Of a stretch of DNA of 64,000 bases, positions 24,037 through 33,085 are shown in pieces. The notes below the pieces were generated by a model that saw nothing but the letters and a program-made list of their open reading frames with translations, was not told the DNA's origin and did no database searches. Source of the stretch: Haloterrigena turkmenica DSM 5511 (lineage in GTDB: Archaea > Halobacteriota > Halobacteria > Halobacteriales > Natrialbaceae); the NCBI RefSeq assembly GCF_000025325.1, contig NC_013743.1, positions 1,240,001-1,304,000 on the forward strand, read 5' to 3'. The position numbers were made by a program, and so were the translations under genes. Every line of letters starts with the position of its first letter. Within the stretch, counting starts at the first letter, position 1.

Positions 24037-25502
24037 GCGCGCTCACCTCGAGCGGCGCGGCCGTCCGAGAGGATCGTCGAGAGGCGATCCCGCGGGCCGA
24101 CCTCGAGGGCGGTCACGCGGGGCATCCGGGCGAGGTCGCGACGCAGGTTCTCGAACTCGACGTAGCGATCGTAGGCGTCCTCGACGTCCGCGAGACCGTC
24201 GGATTCGTAGAGCACCGTCGGCGCGAGCAGCACCAGCACCGAGTTGCCGTTGCCGCGGGCGAGTTTGACCGTCTCGCGGAGCTCCGCCGGCCGCGAGTCG
24301 TCGGTGAAGAGGATCGTCCAGAGCCCCTCGGTGTTGCCGCTGTGGGCACGCTTGACGGCGCCGTAGAGCGGATCCGATTCGATGCGTTCGCGGTAGCCCT
24401 CCCGCGCGGCGTAGAACGGGCGAAGGGTCGAAGCGAACGGGTCGTCGTCGTCCCCGAGGCCGATGCGTTTCGCCCGGGCGTCGGCCGCGGTGAAGCCGCC
24501 GCCCCGGGGTGTTGGGGTCCGTCTCCGCCGCCCCTCTCGGCCGCTTCCGTCGAGCGTCGTCGGATCGACCGTCGGCTCCAGGTCGAGCAATCGACGCCGG
24601 ATCCGATCGTACGCCACCGGCGTCGCCGTCGGGTCGAGGCGAAACGTGATCCCCTCGTCGCCGACGGTACGCAGTCCAACGGGGTCGCCGAGTCGGCGCG
24701 CGCTCGCGGCCGTCGCGAGCGCGACGTCGCGGAGGTAGTCGAGTTCGGTTTCGTCCGGCCGCCCCGTCGCCAGCGAGCCGCGGTGGTCGACGACCAGTAG
24801 CGTCCGTCGGTCGGTCTCGGCCTCGTACTCGCGGACGTGAGGCGTCGCCAGCCTGGCCGTGGCCTTCCAGTCGATCCGGTCGGCCGTGTCGCCGGGCATG
24901 TACTCGCGGAGTTCCGCGGGTTCGATCCCCGACCCGAGACGACCGGCCTCGTGTTCGCCGTAGGCCATCGTGATCCGATCGCCGCCCTCGCCGACGTGGA
25001 TGGTTCGCGGACCGCGGGGCTCGACGGTGACCGTCGAGGTCGTTCCGAGCGACACCGTCTCGCGGAGGAATCCGTCCGTCGCGGTCACAGTCGGTTCGTC
25101 AAACCGGTGGCGGCCCGCGACCGGCCACGAGACGTCGACCGTTCGGGTGGTCGCGGACGTCGACGGATCGAGGGACAGCGAGAAGGATTCGTCGGCCACG
25201 GCGGTCGTCGGGAGCCCGGCCTCGATCGCGACGGCGAGCGGCGACGGTGAGGCCAGCCTCGCCGAGAGAGTCACCGGAACGGTATCGCCCGTTCGAACGC
25301 CGGCGCGGACGGCCGACTGCTCGACGGCCAGCGCGTCGACCGTCTCCTCGAGCGCGCGGTAGAACCGATACTGGCGCGCGACGATCCACGAGCCGACCAG
25401 CCCGGCACCGCCGAGGAGGAGCGGGCGGGCAGTAACGACTGCGACGCCCGCGAGAAAGGCCGCGAGGCTCGCGACGGCCCACAGTCGGCGCGTGGGTTTC
25501 AT
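24033..25502 (-). CDS. DUF58-domain membrane protein
   Basis: The 489-residue protein has two N-terminal transmembrane helices (about 8-48) and a large domain. The DUF58 signature IEPAELREYMPGDTADRIDW, then KATARLATPHVREYEAE, lies at about 205-245. It is followed by a von Willebrand-like fold beginning RTLLVVDHRGSLATG near 250 and a late strand GLWTILFTDDSRPAELRETV. DUF58 proteins are the conserved partners of MoxR ATPases; the domain is thought to act in assembling or regulating an envelope or metabolic complex. Start is the ATG at 25500-25502; longer frame upstream enters the divergent promoter. It heads the 25502-22515 operon and is divergent from the DUF4129 gene. Confidence 0.88.
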   Translation of the reverse strand: MKPTRRLWAVASLAAFLAGVAVVTARPLLLGGAGLVGSWIVARQYRFYRALEETVDALAVEQSAVRAGVRTGDTVPVTLSARLASPSPLAVAIEAGLPTTAVADESFSLSLDPSTSATTRTVDVSWPVAGRHRFDEPTVTATDGFLRETVSLGTTSTVTVEPRGPRTIHVGEGGDRITMAYGEHEAGRLGSGIEPAELREYMPGDTADRIDWKATARLATPHVREYEAETDRRTLLVVDHRGSLATGRPDETELDYLRDVALATAASARRLGDPVGLRTVGDEGITFRLDPTATPVAYDRIRRRLLDLEPTVDPTTLDGSGREGRRRRTPTPRGGGFTAADARAKRIGLGDDDDPFASTLRPFYAAREGYRERIESDPLYGAVKRAHSGNTEGLWTILFTDDSRPAELRETVKLARGNGNSVLVLLAPTVLYESDGLADVEDAYDRYVEFENLRRDLARMPRVTALEVGPRDRLSTILSDGRAARGERA

Positions 25503-25663
25503 GTGCGACCGGTCTCCGTGAATCTTGTTGAAGCTACTGGTGTCCGGCGACTGCAGCGAACGAGTCCGACCGATGTGTTGATATTCGTTCGCGTTGATCG
25601 CGCGCGAGCTGTCAGTCTCGCGGAGAGAATAGTTTTTTGTCGTGGGCGGTAAATCGAACCCCT

Positions 25664-27760
25664 GTGACAATCGCCGTCGGTCGAACGCTCGTCCTCGCCC
25701 TTCTGCTCGTTTGCCTGCCCCTTACCGCAACGGGAAGCGGAATCGCCGCCGATTCCGCGAACGGCGTCGACAGCGGATCGGCGACCGCCAGCGTCGCGGC
25801 CCAACAGGAGACGCCGGACGCCGACGGCGACGACGCGGACAACGACACGGTTCGCCACCGAAATCCCGACGAGTACGACGAAGGGACCGACCAGGCCGAA
25901 CTCGAGCGGTGGCTCTCCGGCAAACTGTCGGGACAGCTCGAAAAGGGGGCGATCGAGCTCAGCGAGGGCGAGGCCGAACTCGCGAGCGAGTTCGTCGGGG
26001 AGGGGTACAACGACAGGCTCGAGCAGTACGTCGAGGTGACCGGCGACGCCGAACGGGCCGAAGCCTTCGACGAAGCCCAGAGCGAACAGGAACAGATGAC
26101 CGACGCGGTCAGCGAGTACGAGGAGACGAAAGAAGAGTACGAGGCGGCCCGCGACGCGGGCGACGAGGAACGCGCCCGCGAACTCGCCCGCGAACTCGAG
26201 TCGCTGGCCGAGGAGATCGGGGACTCGAGTCAAAACGTCCGGGACCACTACGGTGCGATCAGCAACGACAGCGATATCGACCTGAGCGACGCCGCGGCGG
26301 AGATCGAAGACGTAAACGAGGAGGTCCAGACCGAACAGGAGGCTATTCGCGACGAGTCGTTCGTCGAAACGGAGCTGACGATCGAGTCGACGACCGAGGA
26401 GATCTCGTTTACCGACCCGCTCGCCGCGAGCGGCACGATCGAAACCGAAGACGGGACGCCGATCGCGAACGAGGAGATCCGTCTCAAGGTCGGGAATCAG
26501 ACGCTTCGAACCGAGACGGACGAGACCGGGTCGTTCGACCTCGAGTACCGGCCGATCTCCGTGCCGCTGTCGGCCGACGCGGTGACGGTCGAGTACGTCC
26601 CCGAGAACGAGTCGGTGTATCTCGGGAGCGAGACCAGCGTCCCGGTCGATATCGAACAGGTCGAGCCGACGCTGACGGTCTCGGACGTCGAGCCCGACAC
26701 CGTCGCGTACGGCGATCGCGTCGCCGTCGACTACGATCTCCGCGTGGGCGACGAACGAGTCGACGACGTTCCGGTCGTTCTCTCGATCGACGGGACGTCG
26801 CTCGGACTGTTCGGCGCCAGCGACGGGGAAACCACCGGTAATTCGACGGTGCCGGCGGACGTTCCGTCCGGCGAGCGCGACCTCCGGGTTTCCCTCCCCT
26901 TCGAGGATCGAGCGCTCGCGAGCGTCGCCGACTCGACGACGGTGACCGTCGCGGAAACGGAGCCAGAGCTCTCCATCTCCGCGAGCCCCACCGGCGATCG
27001 GGAGGTCACAGTTAACGGCACGCTCGAGGCGGCCGGCGGCGGGGTCGACGGGCAATCGGTTCGAATCGTCGCCGACGGAACGGTTCTCGAGACGGTCTCG
27101 ACCGACGCGGACGGCGCGTTTGGCGCCTCGGTCACGGTCCCCGAGGAGACGGCTACCGGCGAGGTGCAACTGGTCGCCGTCCACGACGACGAGGAGACCA
27201 ACCTGGCGCGGGCGGAGGCCGCGACGACGGTCTCGTTCCCCGCTGCCAGCGATTCGCTGTTGCCCACGTGGGCCTGGCTGGCGCTCGGACTGTTCGCCGC
27301 GGCCGTCGGCGCCGGCGGCTACTGGTATCGCGACCGAGCGTCGGCGTCGTCACCGGAATCAGCACCGGGCGATTCGGACGAGGCCGACGGGGACGCGCCG
27401 ACGGCGCCCGAGACGCCCGACCCCGCGTCGACCCGAGCGCTCCTGTCGCGAGCGAGCGAGCGGCTCTCGAGCGGCGATCCGAACGACGCCGTTCGGGACT
27501 GCTACGCCGCCGTTCGAGGCACCCTCGAGTCGCGGTTCGCCGCGTCCGGCGCCCTGACTCACTGGGAGTTCTACCGCCGATACAGCGACCGGTCGTCGGA
27601 CTCGGAGACGGAGTCGGCCCCGCTCCGGGACGTCACCGAGGGGTACGAACGGGCGGCGTTCGGGCCCGACGGCGTCTCGGAACGCGAAGCCGAGACGATC
27701 CTCGAGCGCGCTCGCGAACTGTGCCCCGAGGCGACCCGGTCCAGTCCGGCGGACGATTAG
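25664..27760 (+). CDS. DUF4129-domain exported membrane protein
   Basis: The 698-residue protein has an N-terminal signal sequence (VGRTLVLALLLVCLPLTATG) and a long acidic extracytoplasmic part with a predicted coiled coil at about 120-220. Two or three Ig-like or carboxypeptidase-regulatory-like beta domains follow (TSVPVDIEQVEPTLTVSDVE). A transmembrane helix lies at about 535-555 (WAWLALGLFAAAVGAGGYWY), then a cytoplasmic DUF4129 domain (SSGDPNDAVRDCYAAVRGTL, EFYRRYSD). DUF4129 often co-occurs with transglutaminase and MoxR/DUF58 genes. The start is the GTG at 25664, just before the signal peptide; a TTG-started extension adds nine residues without support. Divergent from DUF58. Confidence 0.82.
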   Translation: MTIAVGRTLVLALLLVCLPLTATGSGIAADSANGVDSGSATASVAAQQETPDADGDDADNDTVRHRNPDEYDEGTDQAELERWLSGKLSGQLEKGAIELSEGEAELASEFVGEGYNDRLEQYVEVTGDAERAEAFDEAQSEQEQMTDAVSEYEETKEEYEAARDAGDEERARELARELESLAEEIGDSSQNVRDHYGAISNDSDIDLSDAAAEIEDVNEEVQTEQEAIRDESFVETELTIESTTEEISFTDPLAASGTIETEDGTPIANEEIRLKVGNQTLRTETDETGSFDLEYRPISVPLSADAVTVEYVPENESVYLGSETSVPVDIEQVEPTLTVSDVEPDTVAYGDRVAVDYDLRVGDERVDDVPVVLSIDGTSLGLFGASDGETTGNSTVPADVPSGERDLRVSLPFEDRALASVADSTTVTVAETEPELSISASPTGDREVTVNGTLEAAGGGVDGQSVRIVADGTVLETVSTDADGAFGASVTVPEETATGEVQLVAVHDDEETNLARAEAATTVSFPAASDSLLPTWAWLALGLFAAAVGAGGYWYRDRASASSPESAPGDSDEADGDAPTAPETPDPASTRALLSRASERLSSGDPNDAVRDCYAAVRGTLESRFAASGALTHWEFYRRYSDRSSDSETESAPLRDVTEGYERAAFGPDGVSEREAETILERARELCPEATRSSPADD

Positions 27761-27848
27761 CGGATTTCAACCCTAGAGACCCTATATCGCCCTCGGATCA
27801 TTTATCATAGATTACAGAGGTAAGAATAGGAACGCTGTCCCCGGAAAC

Positions 27849-27856
27849 CTATAAGT
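27849..27856 (+). promoter_or_regulatory. TATA box of the winged-helix gene
   Basis: The octamer ctataagt, preceded by purines ggaaac that fit a BRE, lies about 30 bases before the ATG at 27883. This is the spacing of a leaderless or short-leader haloarchaeal transcript. Confidence 0.6.
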
Positions 27857-27882
27857 GACGTTCTGGAATAAGGCCGGAGTAG

Positions 27883-29064
27883 ATGGGTGAAACTACCGAT
27901 TCGAACGCAACCCTCGATATCGAACAGAACGCACCGCGTGCGATCATTCACAAAAAGATCCTCGACCACGCGGAAGCGAACCCGGGGGAATCGATGGAAG
28001 CGATCGCCGACGCCGTCAGCGGTGCGACGACGGCGACCGTCGAACGCGTCCTCGAGGAGTACGGCGATCCGGCGGCCGACACGGGGGATGACTTGGCGGC
28101 CGACACGGCGGACGAGAGTTCGACGACGGAAACGGGGATGTCCGAGGCCGAAGCGGCGACGAGCGACGCGGAATCGAACGACGCCGAACTGTCGGCCGGC
28201 GGTGCGGACCCGCCGTCGGCCGCGACCGACGGCGACCGAGGGGTATCGGATTCGGACTGTGCGGTGGCCGACGGGGGAGCGACATCGGAGAGCGCGGACG
28301 TCGGTATGGCCGGGAACTCGCCGGCCGAGGGGCCGGTCCCGGCCGAGCAGGACGCGGATCGGGACGGGGACACCGACGTCTCCCTGGACCGATCGGCGCT
28401 GACAGAGAAACAACACGAGACGTTGCGAGCGATCTACCACCATCCCGACGCGACGCAGGCCGAACTCGCCGACAGGCTCGGAGTGAGCAGCCCGACGATC
28501 AGCCAGCGCGTCAATTCGATCGACGGCTTCGACTGGTCCGACCGCGACGCGCTCGTCGCGCCGCTGTTCGATTCCGGCGACGGCGAGGAGGAAGAACGCA
28601 TGCCGCACGCTGACGACACCGACAACGGAGCCGACTCGAGCGAGCGGGACGGTGACATGGGCACTGTCGGGGACGCGACCGACGAGTCACGCGACGAACC
28701 GAGCGACCGCGCGCGGCGGCGAACCGACCCGTCCGCGTCCCGGTCCGACCGAGCGCCCGCGGATGCAGCCGACCGGACGGACGAGGGCGCGCAACTGGCC
28801 GAACTCGCCGACCGACTCGACGAACTCACCGACCGACTGGCCGCGGTCGAGCGCGGACTCGAGGGCCGCGAGGACGGGACGGCCGGCCGCGAGGGAGGCA
28901 CCGCGCCGTCGGTGCTCGCCGATCCCGAACTCGCGCACAAGATCGTCCACGCGTGTCTCCACTCCGATCGCATCAGCGAGGAGGAGGAGCTGCGTCTGCT
29001 CCGGGACGTTACCGCGGCCGGCTCGGCCGCAGGGAGGGATGGAAACGCGACGAACTCCGTATAG
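27883..29064 (+). CDS. Winged-helix DNA-binding protein with coiled coil
   Basis: The 393-residue protein has an N-terminal helical region (APRAIIHKKILDHAEANPGE, then SMEAIADAVSGATTATVERV, HTH-like) and an acidic linker. A winged helix-turn-helix follows at about 165-215 (LTEKQHETLRAIYHHPDATQ, then AELADRLGVSSPTISQRVNS, MarR/ArsR-like recognition helix). After another linker comes a coiled coil at about 300-330 (LAELADRLDELTDRLAAVER) and a conserved C-terminal LAHKIVHACLHSDRISEEEE. It is probably a transcriptional regulator that dimerises through the coiled coil; its target is unknown, but the neighbouring MoxR/DUF58/DUF1616 genes are candidates. It has its own promoter. Confidence 0.78.
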   Translation: MGETTDSNATLDIEQNAPRAIIHKKILDHAEANPGESMEAIADAVSGATTATVERVLEEYGDPAADTGDDLAADTADESSTTETGMSEAEAATSDAESNDAELSAGGADPPSAATDGDRGVSDSDCAVADGGATSESADVGMAGNSPAEGPVPAEQDADRDGDTDVSLDRSALTEKQHETLRAIYHHPDATQAELADRLGVSSPTISQRVNSIDGFDWSDRDALVAPLFDSGDGEEEERMPHADDTDNGADSSERDGDMGTVGDATDESRDEPSDRARRRTDPSASRSDRAPADAADRTDEGAQLAELADRLDELTDRLAAVERGLEGREDGTAGREGGTAPSVLADPELAHKIVHACLHSDRISEEEELRLLRDVTAAGSAAGRDGNATNSV

Positions 29065-29152
29065 GAACCCGATTCACGGACGTTTTCCGCCCGCTGTACT
29101 CGCCGGCTCGCGGCCAGTCGCGGCGGACGGACCTGTGCTCCTCTCACTCACG

Positions 29153-29241
29153 CTAGTATCTCCACTAGCACTAGCGGACTAGATTGAGTGATAGTCACTA
29201 GTGCACTAGTATCGCTACGGCTATCGTGTCGCTAGCGCTAG
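29153..29241. repeat. CTAG cluster in the intergenic region 29065-29389
   Basis: Eight CTAG tetranucleotides occur in 89 bases, several in the contexts CACTAGT, GCTAGCGCTAG and GCACTAGT. CTAG is strongly avoided in haloarchaeal genomes, and most kilobases of this window contain none. The remaining part of the 325-base gap between the winged-helix and DUF1616 genes shows only a weak cccttttgg promoter-like element near 29356. No gene is visible in the gap. Confidence 0.6.
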
Positions 29242-29389
29242 TACGTCGATTCCGATAGTCGATAGCGGTCGGAAGCCAGACGTCGATAGCTCGAGCGACG
29301 GTCGCGAGCGTCGGCGCCTGCGGGTGCGGCGATCTGTCACACGCGATGACCGGTTCCCTTTTGGGCTCGTCGAGAGTACGTGGAATCCA

Positions 29390-30469
29390 ATGACTGAGAC
29401 GCGATCGCTGGTGGCACTGCTTCCGCGGCCCGTTCGGACGCTCCCGGCAGACCTCGCCGCCGTGTTCGCGCTCGTGGTCCTGACGAACGTCGCCGCGCTC
29501 GCGCCCGTCCTCCGCGAGACGTCGCTCCGCGTCCCGCTGGGGCTCGCCTTCGTCCTCTTCGTGCCCGGCTACGCGTTCATCGCGGCGCTGTTTCCCGAAG
29601 CCGGCGACGAACCGACCGCCGACCCGCCGTCCGACGTCGATGGCGGCGAGGAACCGACTGAGGGGACGGACGGCGGCCCGCTCCCGGTCGGCTCGTTCCT
29701 CGACGACCGCTCGGGGATCGACGGGATCGAACGCGTCGCGCTCTCCTTCGGCCTCAGCATCGCCGTCACCCCCCTGATCGGCCTCGTGTTGAACTTCACG
29801 CCGTGGGGGATCCGGCTGGTGCCGATCATGCTCGCCGTCAGCGCGTTCACCGTCGGCGCGACCGTCGTCGCCGCCGTTCGGCGGCGGGAACTCCCCGAAG
29901 ACGAGCGGTTCCGTGTCCCCTACCGCGCGTGGTACGCGGCCGGTCGCGCGGAACTGCTCGAGCCGGACACCCGCGCGGACGCCGCGTTGAACGTCGTGTT
30001 GGTCCTCTCCCTGTTGCTCGCGGTCGGCACCGTCGGCTACGCGGTCGCGGTGCCGCCCGACGGCGAACAGTTCTCGGCCGTCTACATCCTCACCGAGGAC
30101 GACGACGGCGAGCTCACGGCCGATAACTATCCGACCGAGTTCACGCAGGGCGAGAGTCAGGAGCTCGTCCTCGGGGTCGACAACCACGAACATCGGACCG
30201 TCGACTACACCGTCGTCCTGGTCGAACAGCGGGTCTCGGTCGAGGACAACGAGACGACCGTCGAGGAGCAACGCGAACTCGACCGGTTCGAGACCCAACT
30301 CGACCACAACGAGAGCTGGCACCATCCCCACGAGGTCGAGCCGACGATGACCGGGGAGAACGTTCGGCTCGTCTGGCTGCTCTATCCCGGCGGGGACGTA
30401 CCCGAGGAGCCGTCGACGGAGACGACGGAGTATCACGCGCATCTCTGGGTCAACGTGACCGAGGAGTGA
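29390..30469 (+). CDS. DUF1616 membrane protein
   Basis: The 359-residue protein carries the DUF1616 signature RVPLGLAFVLFVPGYAFIAA, then LFPE, near residues 48-70. Four transmembrane helices are visible (about 20-40, 50-68, 120-145, 155-172) and another near 210. Two extracytoplasmic parts follow, the last with a beta-rich region (QGESQELVLGVDNHEHRTVD) similar to a surface or exported domain. DUF1616 proteins are found in haloarchaeal and methanogen surface-glycan and S-layer-associated loci; function unknown. The start is the ATG at 29390, directly before the first helix; the frame extends upstream without coding character. Confidence 0.82.
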   Translation: MTETRSLVALLPRPVRTLPADLAAVFALVVLTNVAALAPVLRETSLRVPLGLAFVLFVPGYAFIAALFPEAGDEPTADPPSDVDGGEEPTEGTDGGPLPVGSFLDDRSGIDGIERVALSFGLSIAVTPLIGLVLNFTPWGIRLVPIMLAVSAFTVGATVVAAVRRRELPEDERFRVPYRAWYAAGRAELLEPDTRADAALNVVLVLSLLLAVGTVGYAVAVPPDGEQFSAVYILTEDDDGELTADNYPTEFTQGESQELVLGVDNHEHRTVDYTVVLVEQRVSVEDNETTVEEQRELDRFETQLDHNESWHHPHEVEPTMTGENVRLVWLLYPGGDVPEEPSTETTEYHAHLWVNVTEE

Positions 30470-30578
30470 ACGGGATCGACCGGAGCGGACGACCGCCGCG
30501 AGGGAAGGGCCCCATCGTCGTCCCGTCTCGTTTCTTCGAGTACCCCTGTCTCGGTTCGCGGATCACGCCGGCCGTGCG

Positions 30579-31814
30579 TCACTCCGCGAGCTGCTCGAGG
30601 CGCGCGTACCGACTGGTGCGCCAGCCGGCGACGGCGGCGCCGAGCGTGCCGACGACGACGGCGATCGCTCCGCCGGCGAGGTAGACGATCGGCGGCGTCC
30701 GCAACAGGTTCTCGAAGCCGACCAGCGAGGCGGCGAGGTGGTTCAGGGCGAACGCGGCCGGCGGCGTCGCGAGCAGTCCGAGGAGGCCGCCACAGAGCCC
30801 GAGCACGATCCCCTGGCCGCCGATCATCCCCGTGAGGAGCCACCGGGAGAGTCCAAGGGCGCGCAACGCCGCCAGCTCCCCGCGCTGTCGGGACGCGACC
30901 AGCGCCAGGAGATTGACCGTCAACACCACGCCCGCGATGACGGCGAGCACGACGAGGGCGGTCCCACTGGCCAGCAACAGGACCTGGTCTTCGAACATCG
31001 ACTCGAACTGCTCTTCGCTCGTGCGCACGTCGTATTCCGAATACTCCCCCTGTAGCTCGTCGCTGACGGCGTCTCGGTCGGCGCCGGGCGCGACGGTCGC
31101 GGTCACGAAGGCCGCTCGGTCCGACCCCGTCGTTCCGGTGATCTCCTGGAGTTCGCTCAGCGGCATCGTCGCGGTCGTGGTCCCCAGAAACTGCGAGTAC
31201 GACGACGAGATGCCGACGACGGTAAACTCCTCTTCGGCCGCGGCCGACGGACTCGTTCCGACGTAGATCGTGTCGCCGACCTCGATGTCGAACCGGTCGG
31301 CCATCCGCGGATCCACGATCACTTCGCGGGTCATCGGCCCGTCGTAGTCGCCCTCGCCGTAGTGGACGTCCCCCTCGGAGAAGCCGTCGCCTTCCTCGAG
31401 GGTCAGTCCCCCGTGTTCGTTGGGCACCCCGACGCCGGAGACGAGCTCGAGCTCCGACGGCTCGGGCTCCGTGCCCACGTAGATCGCGTGAAACGCGATC
31501 GGCGACGCGCTCTCGACGTCCTCGCGTTCCTCGATATCGGCCGCGAGCTGATGGGAGTCGGCGATCGGGTTCTCCATGCCGCCGCCGGCCGTGAGCTCGA
31601 CCGCGCCGCCCGAGATCCAGACGTCCTGATCGGCATCGTCGAAGCGATCCTGCCCGGTCTCGAGGACGCCGAGGCCGAGCCCCGCGAGCAGGGTCACTGC
31701 GAGGACGGCCAGCGCGATCGCGACGATCACCAGCACGGAGCGCCCGATCTCGTGGCGGAGCTGGGCCGCCGAGAGGCGCGCGGTCGCGGCGAGTTTGCGG
31801 AGTCTGTGTGTCAT
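30579..31814 (-). CDS. FtsX/MacB-type ABC transporter permease
   Basis: The 411-residue permease starts with a transmembrane helix at about 25-48 (SVLVIVAIALAVLAVTLLAG). A periplasm-facing MacB_PCD domain follows at about 50-265, then three helices at about 285-400. The second contains RGELAALRALGLSRWLLTGM, the FtsX family coupling pattern. It is the second permease of a LolCDE/MacB-like transporter encoded with the next two genes upstream on the reverse strand; spacing to its neighbour is 2 bp. Such systems move lipoproteins or macrolides or act mechanically; the archaeal substrate is unknown. Confidence 0.9.
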   Translation of the reverse strand: MTHRLRKLAATARLSAAQLRHEIGRSVLVIVAIALAVLAVTLLAGLGLGVLETGQDRFDDADQDVWISGGAVELTAGGGMENPIADSHQLAADIEEREDVESASPIAFHAIYVGTEPEPSELELVSGVGVPNEHGGLTLEEGDGFSEGDVHYGEGDYDGPMTREVIVDPRMADRFDIEVGDTIYVGTSPSAAAEEEFTVVGISSSYSQFLGTTTATMPLSELQEITGTTGSDRAAFVTATVAPGADRDAVSDELQGEYSEYDVRTSEEQFESMFEDQVLLLASGTALVVLAVIAGVVLTVNLLALVASRQRGELAALRALGLSRWLLTGMIGGQGIVLGLCGGLLGLLATPPAAFALNHLAASLVGFENLLRTPPIVYLAGGAIAVVVGTLGAAVAGWRTSRYARLEQLAE

Positions 31815-31816
31815 GA

Positions 31817-33085
31817 TTACTGTCGGAGTTCGGCGACGACGTCGGTTTTCCGCGTGAGATACAGCGGATAGGGCAACGCGAACAGGCCGGCGACGACCGC
31901 GACCGCGAGCGCGTACGGAACGAACAGCGGGTCGGTCGTCGCGATCGGCGACGACGTCACCGTCGACGTCGCCACCCAGTTCGTAATCGCGACGCCCGCG
32001 TAGCCGAGCGCGATCCCGACCGCGGCACCGACGACCGTCAGCGTCAGCGTCATCACGGTGACGATGGCGAGCCGCGAGCGACCAGGAAAGCCGACCGCCG
32101 AGAGGACCGCGAGGGTCTGGCGCTCGCGTTCGACGAGCAGTCCCGTCGCGGTCGTGACGAACAACGTACAGATCCCGATCCCAACGACCAGCGTGATGGC
32201 GCTGGTCGCCAGCGCGAGGTCGTCGTCCCGCAGCGCGGCCAGTCCGGTCTCGGTATCCGACTCGACCGTCGCGTTCGGATACGTCTCCTCGATCGCGTCG
32301 CGGGCGGCGTCCGACTCCGTCCCCACGAGCACCTGATCGGCCAGATCACCGTCGGCGGCGCCGGTCAGCGTCTGGAGCTCGCTCAACCGGAGGACCACCA
32401 CCGGGAGCCCGTTCGAGAGACTCGCGGTATCAGAGTCCTCGACGGCGGCCACTTCGTAGGTGCCGCCGTTGGTGGCGTTCATCCCCGCACTCGAGACCAC
32501 CAGCGTCGCGTCCTCGGACGCCTCGAGCTGGTCGGCCGCCGACGTCGAGAGGACGACGTCGCCAGTCTGGGGACCGTCGTAGCTCCCGTTCGCGTAGTGG
32601 GGATCGCCCGGCTCGAGGGCCGCCGTCGGAACGCCGCCGACCGGCGGGGACGACTCGCGCGGGACGACGCCGACGGCCATGACGTTCACCGACCCGTTCC
32701 CCTCGGGCGATCGGGCGCGAACGACCTCCATGAGCACTGGTGTCGCGTAGTCGACGTCGTCCCGGTCGTCGATCGTCTCGGTTCGATCGTGGACGTCGCT
32801 GAGTCGCGGCCCCTCGACCCCGACGACCGGGGAGAAGGTGCCGCCCTCGTGGGGGACGACGCGGAGATCGGCCGCGTTGTCGTCGGCCGCCGTGTCGCCC
32901 GCGAGCGCGACGCTGATCCCGGTGACGATCACGAGCAGCGCGATCGTCAGTGCGACGAGCCCGACCGTCACGGCGGTCCGGCGCGGCGTTCGGCGGGCCT
33001 GCGTGGCGATCCGTCCGGCGGCGAAGCGAACGATCGCGAGCCAGCGGCCGAGCGCGGAGCGGTCGGTCGATCCCTCATCGGCCAT
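31817..33085 (-). CDS. FtsX/MacB-type ABC transporter permease
   Basis: The 422-residue permease has a first helix at about 34-56 (RTAVTVGLVALTIALLVIVT), a large external domain and three C-terminal helices including LVERERQTLAVLSAVGFPGR, again the FtsX pattern. It pairs with the shorter permease downstream. The ATG at 33083-33085 overlaps the end of the ATPase gene by 11 bp and precedes EGSTDRSALGRWLAIVRFAA; the longer frame reads through the ATPase gene. The two permeases are not close copies of each other, so the transporter is probably a heterodimer. Confidence 0.9.
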   Translation of the reverse strand: MADEGSTDRSALGRWLAIVRFAAGRIATQARRTPRRTAVTVGLVALTIALLVIVTGISVALAGDTAADDNAADLRVVPHEGGTFSPVVGVEGPRLSDVHDRTETIDDRDDVDYATPVLMEVVRARSPEGNGSVNVMAVGVVPRESSPPVGGVPTAALEPGDPHYANGSYDGPQTGDVVLSTSAADQLEASEDATLVVSSAGMNATNGGTYEVAAVEDSDTASLSNGLPVVVLRLSELQTLTGAADGDLADQVLVGTESDAARDAIEETYPNATVESDTETGLAALRDDDLALATSAITLVVGIGICTLFVTTATGLLVERERQTLAVLSAVGFPGRSRLAIVTVMTLTLTVVGAAVGIALGYAGVAITNWVATSTVTSSPIATTDPLFVPYALAVAVVAGLFALPYPLYLTRKTDVVAELRQ

